DNA of 64,000 bases, taken from the NCBI GenBank assembly GCA_041861885.1, contig JBGVUE010000001.1, positions 2,468,001-2,532,000 of the forward strand, written 5' to 3'. Below are positions 48,926 to 57,036 of this stretch, one piece after another. Position 1 is the stretch's first letter. Each line of letters begins with the position of its first letter. The notes beneath the pieces are model-generated. The model made no database searches. It was not told the DNA's origin and saw nothing but the letters and a program-made list of their open reading frames with translations. A program made the translations under genes and the position numbers. The DNA comes from Haloimpatiens sp. FM7315. Its GTDB lineage: Bacteria; Bacillota; Clostridia; Clostridiales; Clostridiaceae.

Positions 48926-49069
48926 GCATGTTGTCGCATGAAATTTTCTGTTCGAAATTCTCTAGTATTAGTTTGTAAATTTTCACAGTGTGTATTTTCT
49001 GATTTCAAACACATATATACCATATATTAACTGGAAATTATTCTGTACATATGTGTTTATTATCATAGA

Positions 49070-49966
49070 TTACAAGGCTTTATCCATATCTTTTCTTGGA
49101 TTCAAAGATACCGTTTTAGGTAGCTCCCATTTTCTTATGCCCCTATTAAATCTTTGAGGATGAAGCTCTCTAGCAGCTTCATATACTTTTATTCTTTTCT
49201 TAATTATTTTCTCTGATAGTCCATTGTGTCTAGAATTTCGAGTTACAAAATTTAATCCACTGTGATAGTGTTTATTATTATACCAATCAACAAAGTCAAG
49301 AACCCATTCTCTAGCGTCAGCGATAGTTTTAAAGCCTTCTTGCGGATAACCAGGTCTATATTTGCAGGTTCTAAATAAAGCTTCTGAATAAGGATTATCA
49401 TTACTTACTCTTGGTCTTGAAAATGAGGACATGACTCCTAATTCCTCTAATTTAGCCTTTAATGTATATGACTTCATAGGTCCCCCATTATCTGAATGTA
49501 ATATAAGTGGTTTCCCCTTAATTTTTTCATTCATTATAGCTTTTTCAACTAATATTGAAGCAAATTCTCCTGTCTCCGTTTCCCAAACTTCCCAGCCTAC
49601 TATTTTTCGGCTGAATATATCCACAATCATATATAGCTTAAAATATCGACCTACTACAACTGTGGATAAGTACGTTATATCCCAAGTCCAAACTTGATTA
49701 GGCTTATTTGCTATATGAGTTTCAGGTTCTTTTTTCTTTTTAGGGGCTCTCGCATACCCTCTATGAGTCTGCATTTTCTCCTTTTTTAGAATACGATACA
49801 TAGTAGATTCAGAGGCAATATATATCCCTCTGTCAACTAGTGCTGGAACTATCTGTGATGGTGGTAAATCAGCGTATTCTGGAAGTTTAACGGTCTTTAG
49901 GACACTTTTATATTCAGCATCAGTGAGCTTGTTACTTGGAGAATTTCTCTTAATAATAGGTCTCAT
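49070..49966 (-). CDS. IS3-family transposase OrfB (DDE integrase)
   Basis: 298 aa from ATG 49966. The DDE triad is seen in WTWDITYL, LILHSDNGG and NPYSEALFRT. Coding continues upstream in frame (EVACKTVGISSRTYERWCTG) to the overlap with OrfA. The real product is thus an OrfAB fusion made by -1 frameshifting at the A5-G site near 50150-50154. Confidence 0.92.
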   Translation of the reverse strand: MRPIIKRNSPSNKLTDAEYKSVLKTVKLPEYADLPPSQIVPALVDRGIYIASESTMYRILKKEKMQTHRGYARAPKKKKEPETHIANKPNQVWTWDITYLSTVVVGRYFKLYMIVDIFSRKIVGWEVWETETGEFASILVEKAIMNEKIKGKPLILHSDNGGPMKSYTLKAKLEELGVMSSFSRPRVSNDNPYSEALFRTCKYRPGYPQEGFKTIADAREWVLDFVDWYNNKHYHSGLNFVTRNSRHNGLSEKIIKKRIKVYEAARELHPQRFNRGIRKWELPKTVSLNPRKDMDKAL

Positions 49967-50132
49967 GTCCCTCCGTATTTCCTGTCCTGTGCACCATCTC
50001 TCATAAGTCCTAGAGCTTATCCCTACTGTTTTACAGGCTACTTCTAATCGAGCACCTTTTTCTCTAGCTTCATCTATTAAATTAACTATTGCTATGCGAT
50101 CTGAGTGGTCTATTAATCTTCCACGTTGTCCA

Positions 50133-50630
50133 CTAAGATCGCTTGTAACTTTTTCTAAGAACTAGTAATGCTGCCGTTTCTGCTAGTGCCTTTTCTTTAA
50201 AACGCAAATCTTTCTCTAGAGCTTTTATTCTCTTAGCATCTTCTTGCTTTTTTAATTTTAATTCTTTAACCTCTTCACTATCGACGTTGCCGATGGTACT
50301 ATTTAAACAGGCATTGTGCCACTTTTTAACATCTTCTACGAATAAGCCTTTCTCTCTGCAATATCTTGCTAATTCTGCTTCTGAGAGTAAATACGTCTCC
50401 ATAACTGTTAAAAATTTATCTTTAGGGGTTACAACTCTTTTACCAGTGTTATTCTCAGTATTTTTAGGGTTCCTAGCTTTTGTTTTCCATGTTTGTAATG
50501 TAGATTTGCTTACACCTGTTTCTTTTGATAAATCTGAAACTGATATGTTTTCAGGTGGTAACATTCTTGCTATTAACTTTTCTTTTTCCAATTTACTATA
50601 TCTCTTATTTATACCATTGCCTTTTGTCAT
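50133..50630 (-). CDS. IS3-family transposase OrfA
   Basis: 165 aa. A helix-turn-helix (ISVSDLSKETGVSKSTLQTWK) is followed by a C-terminal coiled coil for OrfA/OrfB multimers. Its 3' end holds the slippery A-run feeding OrfB. Confidence 0.88.
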   Translation of the reverse strand: MTKGNGINKRYSKLEKEKLIARMLPPENISVSDLSKETGVSKSTLQTWKTKARNPKNTENNTGKRVVTPKDKFLTVMETYLLSEAELARYCREKGLFVEDVKKWHNACLNSTIGNVDSEEVKELKLKKQEDAKRIKALEKDLRFKEKALAETAALLVLRKSYKRS

Positions 50631-50753
50631 AGGTACATCTCTCCTCTTTGTTCGAGAATATCATACATTATCTCCTACGACAACTATCTTAACATAGGGG
50701 GCTAAGCATTTCCATAGAAATATTAGTTATATATGTATTTATTCCTAACCACG

Positions 50754-51689
50754 CTACGCTCCTTTTACTATTTGTTCCTCTTTTCTTTTGAACATCTCTT
50801 TTGTGTTTAATTTCTCTTTTTTCTTGTTTTCTGAGGTTAATTTTGTTACAATTAACCTAGCTTTCAAATGCTTTTTAGAGCCTATATAGATATCTTTGAG
50901 TTCAATGCTTTCTCCTTCGCGTAAAGGAGTTATGAGTTCACTGATATCTATTTTTATGTATTGTGTAGATTTCTTTATGTTTCCGTTCTTATGTCTTTCA
51001 GGATTAGGATTTTTCTTATATATTCTAGTATCACTTTTGATTTTAGATATAAAAAAAGCTTTTTTATCGTCTATTTCCTTTAAATAAGACACTTTATAGT
51101 ATCCTAAATCAGCTAATTTCAAATCTTTGGGCTTAATATATTTACTCATAGTTCCTAAATAATCAGCATCATTTCTACTTCCTTTTTCAATATCACAGCA
51201 CATGAATTGACCTGTAAGTAATTCATATTGCAATTGTATTTTTACTGCAGCTCCTGATGCACTTCCTCCTGAACCTTTAAACTCTTCCTTAAATTCTTTA
51301 GGTAGTATAAAGCTGGTAGCATCATTCAAAATTACTCTATTGAAGAGTATTTTTAGATTGTTTTTTTCATTTTCAAGAAGTTTATTTTGCTTACATAATA
51401 ACTCAACAAATATTTGCCTCATAAACTCTACAGCCTTGGCATTATAGCGTTGATTAAGTGCTTGAGGTGATATTAATATCCCTGATTGTGCTTCCATTCT
51501 TGAGCATAGTTTAGCAAGGGATTTATCACACATATCATGACTTGAAAATATATTAAATGCTAAAAACTCCTTTGCTGAAAGGCTACTTTTTCTTTGAACA
51601 AATTTTGTTATTTTACCTACTTTTTCTATGTGATTTTCTTCAAATATTTCACTTATCATCTCTATTAATTTTTTTAATCTTTTGTGCAT
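50754..51689 (-). pseudogene. IS4 transposase, N-terminal part
   Basis: 311 aa including the DDE region start (VILNDATSFILPKEFKEEF) and DLGYYKVSYLKEID. Past its stop, another frame continues the protein (WLGINTYITNISMEML), so a one-base shift near 50757 also occurred before the IS3 junction. Confidence 0.85.
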
Positions 51690-51767
51690 ATTTTATGACA
51701 TCCTCTCATTTTCACTTTACCTAAAAATTATATCATAAAACATTTTTTACCTCTCTTAGCTTGATGG

Positions 51768-52073
51768 CTATGGGGTTTCCCCTGGGGTGTTTGTGAGGAA
51801 AATTTTTCCGAGCTTGCTAATCTTTTTGCTTATCTCTGCTTCTTTATTTAGATGTACTGAATTTGAAAGAATTGAACTAACGTCAGCAAATTCTGCTTCG
51901 TTATTGATTGTGATTTCTTTATTTAGTTTTCTGTTCCAATATTGATAGTTACTCTTTTTAATTTTATTTTCCTTGCACCATGCAGCAATTGACATTCCGC
52001 TTTGTTCTCTCTGTCTAATTCTTTGTTCCCATACTACTATAGTTTCAGGTGTTGCTCTCAAAATTACCCCCAT
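51768..52073 (-). pseudogene. IS66 TnpA-like fragment running into element copy F
   Basis: The N-terminal part (IRQREQSGMSIAAWCKENKI) is IS66-type TnpA. At about residue 84 the frame enters the dispersed element and reads SKLGKIFLTNTPGETP-stop. An IS66-like end, GTAAGCGCTGA, lies at about 52133-52143 on the minus strand. Confidence 0.8.
51773..51820 (+). repeat. Dispersed palindromic element, copy F
   Basis: A canonical copy. It forms the exact junction between the right end of the IS4 element and the truncated IS66 gene. Confidence 0.85.
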
Positions 52074-52215
52074 TTCTTACTTGACTAAAGTATATCAAAT
52101 GGGAGGTTATAATTCATGACGGTATTTGTTTCAGCGCTTACTTATAATCCTATACAAGTGAGAGAAATCTGCTCCTTTGTTTTTTAACGAGCTGATTGTA
52201 TCTAGTTGTATAGTC

Positions 52216-52265
52216 AAAGAATCCATATTAGAAACCAAAAACTGGTCTCTAATATGGATTCTTTC
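52216..52265. terminator. Terminator-like long hairpin
   Basis: AAAGAATCCATATTAGA and its complement TCTAATATGGATTCTTT surround a loop of about 16 bases. It probably ends the Nudix gene transcript. Nothing else is seen between 52144 and 52411. Confidence 0.7.
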
Positions 52266-52411
52266 GTTTATCTTACTAAATCATGGATAAAAACTTTTCT
52301 GGATTATACTCATACATAATTTTTCCTACTATATATATTTCCAGTAGCCCAAGCTATAATAATGCATTTAGCACTTTTAAATTTTTTTACAAAATATTCC
52401 TTTATCTTATA

Positions 52412-53761
52412 CTACTGAAAATTTAAAAAATTTTTTAATTCATCAGGTCTCTCATTATAATAAATTTCTAATGCATCTAAACACATATATAACGGTACTG
52501 AAATATTATCGTAATTTCTAATATCACTTATAATTTCAGGAATATCTTTAATATTATCTATATTTAATGCATCCATATCAATTGAATTTGAAATATTCTT
52601 CAATTCATCTGTATCAATTTCCATTGCATCTAAATTACAATTTAACTTTGTAATTCCAACAAATTCAGGTTTTCCTCCTCGTTCTAACCATCTAAAAAAG
52701 CCTAATATTTTTGTTTCTCCAACTTTATCTGCATTAGGACTTATTTTCTTATCTCCATTTTCTTCCCAAAGTTCTCTTTTCATTGCATATTCTATAGTAT
52801 TAGTAAAACTTTTAATTTTTCTATCTGACCAATTACATGAACCACTACCTGTTGGAACAAACTTTTCTTTATTTTGTTGTGATTTATCATTTTGCATTCT
52901 CAATACAATATAATTATCCTTAGTAATTGCTAAAGTAGAAACACCAATATGATTATTCATTTCACTTTTAGCAATAGGTTGTACACAGTATGTTTTATAC
53001 CTTAAGTTGTATTCACAAGGATAAAAATTAGAGGCGTCATATATAACTGTTGCATCTTCTATTCTTTTTAACACAACCATACATATCTCATTGGTTAAAA
53101 AAGAATTATAATAACTACTTTTATAACATCTTACAGTATCTTGGTCACAGCACATATCATTAGCCATACAAAGCTTGTTTTCATTAAAAAAATATTGATC
53201 ATTTTTTCTTGACTTATAATATTTATATTGAAAAAATGGTGCTACAATCTCTTTATTCTTTAATATAAACTTTTTAACCTTTTCTCTTTTATTATTATCT
53301 ATTTCTAATTTCATACTATTATCCCACAAATATTTATTCAATCTAATAGATCTCATTGCATAAAAGCCATGTATTTTATCAACGTTAATATTCTCAAAAT
53401 CTAGATCATTTTTATTTAAATATTTTACGTCTTTAAGTTTGAATGCGCAATCTTGTTTAATAATAGTTTGCTTAGGTTCCATATTTATTTTTATATGGTT
53501 ATCCTTTCCTGTAAAACTTTGAATTTCTTTAATCTTTCCAATAGTATCCCATATACTATTAAACAAAGAAAATACAAAAATAATTATAATAAAAAAGTTA
53601 GTTAAATCAATATGTTTCAAGTTTACATTGTTATGGATAACTGATATTAAAGACACTCCAAATATAGATAAATCAATTATTAAACTTATTCCTTCTTTTT
53701 TCTTTAAGAAAAATAAATATCTATAAAAATCTATGGTCATTTTAATTTTCTTTTTATTCAT
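52412..53761 (-). CDS. Membrane-anchored Nudix-domain protein
   Basis: 449 aa. Two N-terminal membrane helices (about 24-65) precede a middle domain with several Cys (MANDMCCDQDTVRC) that I do not recognise. The Nudix region at about 270-370 holds the box G-x-G...AMKRELWEENGD with REL and EE in register, and FVPTGSGSCNWSD upstream. Nudix enzymes split nucleoside-diphosphate derivatives. Membrane anchoring suggests a sensing or effector role rather than housekeeping. AGAGGAA precedes the ATG. It stands alone next to insertion sequences. Confidence 0.7.
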   Translation of the reverse strand: MNKKKIKMTIDFYRYLFFLKKKEGISLIIDLSIFGVSLISVIHNNVNLKHIDLTNFFIIIIFVFSLFNSIWDTIGKIKEIQSFTGKDNHIKINMEPKQTIIKQDCAFKLKDVKYLNKNDLDFENINVDKIHGFYAMRSIRLNKYLWDNSMKLEIDNNKREKVKKFILKNKEIVAPFFQYKYYKSRKNDQYFFNENKLCMANDMCCDQDTVRCYKSSYYNSFLTNEICMVVLKRIEDATVIYDASNFYPCEYNLRYKTYCVQPIAKSEMNNHIGVSTLAITKDNYIVLRMQNDKSQQNKEKFVPTGSGSCNWSDRKIKSFTNTIEYAMKRELWEENGDKKISPNADKVGETKILGFFRWLERGGKPEFVGITKLNCNLDAMEIDTDELKNISNSIDMDALNIDNIKDIPEIISDIRNYDNISVPLYMCLDALEIYYNERPDELKNFLNFQ

Positions 53762-53985
53762 TTAAATTCCTCTTTTTACTCATATAGTATTAATATATTT
53801 TTTTATACTATTACATAATTATTTATGAATAATAATATTTATAGAAATAATTATTTAGTTTTTTAATAGTTAGCTGGAGTTTATTTTCTATATTTATTTC
53901 TTATATTTATTTCCTTAATATTATCTCTATGAATTTACTTATATTTCTATTAATTACATAAAATTTGTGTTGAGCTTTTCTAACG

Positions 53986-54879
53986 CTATATTCTTTTTAT
54001 ATACTCCTTAAGACTCTCTTCCCACTCCCTAGTTATATCACCAACACTATTTTCTAGTGCTAAGTTTCTTAAAACTGAGTACTTAGGTCTCTTAGCCGGT
54101 CTTGGAAATTCATCTGTTGTGCAAGGAATAACCTCTGTATCTATACCTTTAATTTTAAATATTTCCTTAGCAAAATCATACCAAGTGCATTCTCCCTTAC
54201 AGGTACAGTGATACAAACCATAAGCCTTGTTTTTAACAAGTTTTAGAATTACCTTTGCTAAGTCTACTGTACTTGTAGGAGTTCCCTTTTGATCATTCAC
54301 AACCTTTAATACCTTATTTGTTTCACTTAACTTAAGCATAGTTTTAACAAAGTTATTTCCGTCACCATAAAGCCATGCCGTTCTTACTATGTAATGTTTT
54401 GGGTTATTTTCCGCAGTAAAGCCCTCTCCTTGTAGCTTTGTGCGCCCATAAGCAGTTTGTGGATTTACATTATCTGTTTCAATTAATGGAGTATTTCCAT
54501 CCCCGTCAAAAACATAGTCCGTAGAAACTTGTACTATATCTGCACCAATAGCATTTGTAGCTATAGCTAAATACTTAAGGCCTAAGGCATTTATTTTATA
54601 TGCATTCTCTTCATCATTTTCGCATTTATCAACAGCAGTATGAGCAGCACAATTTATTACAACATCAGGCTTATACTCATTAATAACTTCAGCTACATTT
54701 GTTTCATTAGTTATATCTAAAGTTACCTTCTGTATTTTATTCTTATCCATGCAATTATATTTTTGTATATCAAAATCACCAATATCTGTAAGAATAAGCT
54801 CAATGTTCTTAAATTCTAAACATTCCTTAGTTAACTCTCTTCCTAACTGGCCATTAGCTCCTGTTATCAATATTTTCAT
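53986..54879 (-). CDS. rfbD: dTDP-4-dehydrorhamnose reductase
   Basis: About 297 aa from ATG 54879 (AAGGGGTGGAG upstream). SDR fold with ITGANGQLGREL, the RmlD motifs STDYVFDGDGNTPL and the YGRTK catalytic pair. It performs the last step of dTDP-L-rhamnose synthesis, reducing the 4-keto group with NAD(P)H. It is the last rfb gene of the minus-strand cluster. Confidence 0.95.
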   Translation of the reverse strand: MKILITGANGQLGRELTKECLEFKNIELILTDIGDFDIQKYNCMDKNKIQKVTLDITNETNVAEVINEYKPDVVINCAAHTAVDKCENDEENAYKINALGLKYLAIATNAIGADIVQVSTDYVFDGDGNTPLIETDNVNPQTAYGRTKLQGEGFTAENNPKHYIVRTAWLYGDGNNFVKTMLKLSETNKVLKVVNDQKGTPTSTVDLAKVILKLVKNKAYGLYHCTCKGECTWYDFAKEIFKIKGIDTEVIPCTTDEFPRPAKRPKYSVLRNLALENSVGDITREWEESLKEYIKRI

Positions 54880-55003
54880 TTCTCCACCCCTTAAAAAAAC
54901 TCTCAAAGCACACTTTAAAAGCAAACTATAGTATAAAACTACATCTTACTCCTACAGTCACTCTGAGAGTTTATTATTTTATACAATCAAAAATTAACTT
55001 ATA

Positions 55004-56053
55004 CTAATCATACATCTTTTCATAATATTTTTGATAATCTCCTGATGTAACATTCTTCATCCACTCTTTATTTCCTAAGTACCACTTTATAGTCTTAACT
55101 ATTCCGATTTCAAAAGTTGTTTCAGGGTACCATCCAAGTTCATTTTTTATCTTAGTAGGGTCAATTCCATATCTTAGATCATGACCTTTTCTATCTGCTA
55201 CATACTTAATCAAATTATCAGTAACTTCTTTGTCTACGTTTTCATTTATATAATTTATAACGGTTTTAACTATAGTAATGTTAGTTCTTTCATTATGCCC
55301 GCCAATGTTATAAACTTGCCCAAGTCTTCCATTATTGATTACCATGTCTATTGCTTTACAATGATCCTCTACATAAAGCCAATCTCTTATATTCATTCCA
55401 GAACCATAAACAGGCAAATCCTTATGATTTAAACAATTGTTTATAAGTAGTGGTATTAATTTTTCAGGGAATTGATATGGTCCATAGTTATTTGAACATC
55501 TAGTAATATTAACAGGCATCTTATATGTATCAAAGTAAGCCTTAACCATTAAATCTGAACCAGTTTTGCTTGCTGAATATGGACTATGCGGGTCAAGCGG
55601 TGTAGTTTCTAAAAAGTATCCTGTTTCACCAAGAGAGCCATAAACTTCATCTGTTGATACATGATGAAACTTAACTCCTGCCTTCCATCCATCAGCTGTT
55701 TCCCAAGCATTTTTAGCACAGTTTAATAAATTAACTGTACCTAACACATTTGTCTTTGCAAAAATTTCAGGATTTTTGATGCTTCTATCAACATGAGACT
55801 CTGCTGCAAAATGAACCACATAATCTATTTCATACTTTTTAAAAAGATTTGTTACTAATTCCTTGTCACATATATCTCCTTGAACAAAAGTATATCTTTT
55901 ATCACTTTCTACAGATTTTAGATTTTCTAAGTTCCCTGCATAAGTTAATTTATCTAGGTTTATAATGTTTATGTCCCTATATTTTTTAAGCATATAAAGT
56001 ATAAAATTTGAACCTATAAAACCAGCTCCACCAGTAACTAAGTATGTTTTCAT
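55004..56053 (-). CDS. rfbB: dTDP-glucose 4,6-dehydratase
   Basis: About 349 aa from ATG 56053, with TAGGGGGAAA upstream; the longer frame only overlaps the preceding gene. NAD motif GGAGFIGSNF, the catalytic STDEVYG and YSASKTGSD motifs, and AESHVDRSI. It converts dTDP-glucose to the 4-keto-6-deoxy sugar. Confidence 0.96.
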   Translation of the reverse strand: MKTYLVTGGAGFIGSNFILYMLKKYRDINIINLDKLTYAGNLENLKSVESDKRYTFVQGDICDKELVTNLFKKYEIDYVVHFAAESHVDRSIKNPEIFAKTNVLGTVNLLNCAKNAWETADGWKAGVKFHHVSTDEVYGSLGETGYFLETTPLDPHSPYSASKTGSDLMVKAYFDTYKMPVNITRCSNNYGPYQFPEKLIPLLINNCLNHKDLPVYGSGMNIRDWLYVEDHCKAIDMVINNGRLGQVYNIGGHNERTNITIVKTVINYINENVDKEVTDNLIKYVADRKGHDLRYGIDPTKIKNELGWYPETTFEIGIVKTIKWYLGNKEWMKNVTSGDYQKYYEKMYD

Positions 56054-56066
56054 AGTAGATTTCCCC

Positions 56067-56642
56067 CTACTTATTTTCTTTATATATAAAAGGTACGTTA
56101 ATCTCTGATAGTTTCTTTTGCACCTTATCTTTCTCAGATAGCAGTATTTCATCTATCCCCTCAAGTGGCCACTTTATACCAACTTCCTTATCATTCCATA
56201 AGATACCACTGTCATATTCTGGTGCATAAAAATCTGTACATTTATAATTAAAAGTTGCTGTATCTGACATAACTAAAAATCCATGAGCAAAACCCTCTGG
56301 TACATAAAACTGTCTTTTGTTTTCAGAAGTTAAAAGTACTCCTTCCCACCTACCAAAAGTTGGTGAGCCTTTTCTTAAATCCACAGCTACATCAAAAACT
56401 TCACCCTCTGTAACACGAACAAGTTTACCTTGAGTATGCTTTGCTTGAAAATGTAATCCTCTTAAAACACCTTTTTTAGACTTACTTTCATTATCTTGAA
56501 CAAATTCCATAGTAAGTCCTGCTTCATGAAAATCTTTTTTACTGTATGTTTCCATAAAGTAGCCCCTATTATCACCAAACACTGTGGGCTCAATTATATA
56601 TATATCTTTTAGCTTAGTTTCTATAAACTTAAACTTTCCCAT
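56067..56642 (-). CDS. rfbC: dTDP-4-dehydrorhamnose 3,5-epimerase
   Basis: About 191 aa from ATG 56642 after GGAGG. Cupin enzyme with QDNESKSKKGVLRGLHFQ (catalytic His), GEVFDVAVDLRKGSPTFG and FYVPEGFAHGFLV. It epimerises C3 and C5 of the keto-sugar. Confidence 0.96.
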   Translation of the reverse strand: MGKFKFIETKLKDIYIIEPTVFGDNRGYFMETYSKKDFHEAGLTMEFVQDNESKSKKGVLRGLHFQAKHTQGKLVRVTEGEVFDVAVDLRKGSPTFGRWEGVLLTSENKRQFYVPEGFAHGFLVMSDTATFNYKCTDFYAPEYDSGILWNDKEVGIKWPLEGIDEILLSEKDKVQKKLSEINVPFIYKENK

Positions 56643-56659
56643 AGTTACCTCCATAGTTA

Positions 56660-57036
56660 CTAAATATTATTAGTTGCAGCAGCCTCATCTTCTATTTCTT
56701 TAAAATCATTTGCAATTTGAACTAAATAATTGCCATATTCTGTTTTCATTAAAGGTTCTGCAAGCTTTAATAATTGTTCCCTATTTATAAGCCCTTTTTT
56801 ATATGCGATTTCTTCTATACATGCTACATATAAACCTTGTCTTGTTTGAATAGCTTCAACAAAGTTAGCGGCATCTAAAAGACCTCTATGTGTACCTGTA
56901 TCAAGCCAAGCCATACCTCTGCCAAATAGCTCAACTTTTAGTTTGCCTCTCTTTAAATATTCATTATTAACAGCAGTAATTTCAAGCTCACCACGTTTTG
57001 ATGGCTTGATAGTTTTAGCTATTTGTACTACATCAT
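56660..57036 (-). CDS. rfbA: Glucose-1-phosphate thymidylyltransferase, 3' exon
   Basis: The C-terminal part ([39 protein letters not shown]) of RfbA. Joined to the 59691-60219 exon it restores YFYDNDVVQIAK without loss of a base, so the gene is intact if the intron splices. Confidence 0.92.

Larger units (their letters stand above)
48928..50686 (-). mobile_element. IS3-family element inserted in the IS4 transposase
   Basis: The ends are approximate. A TGTTGTCG-type sequence on the left and its inverse CGACAACTA on the right mark them. The IS4 coding sequence is lost at about 48927 and resumes by 50754. Confidence 0.75.
48281..51772 (-). mobile_element. IS4-family (IS231-like) element interrupted by an IS3 element
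   Basis: Perfect 17-bp terminal inverted repeats CATAGCCATCAAGCTAA lie at 48281-48297 and 51756-51772. They resemble the CATGCCCATCAACTTAA ends of IS231. The transposase is split by the inserted IS3 element. I see no target duplication: the flanks (RiPP locus on the left, element copy F on the right) do not match. A stem-loop at 48311-48358 lies inside the left end. Confidence 0.85.

Noticed and set aside
49431..49697. 88-aa plus-strand frame within the IS3 OrfB gene
   Set aside because: It is antisense to the catalytic DDE domain and has no independent support.
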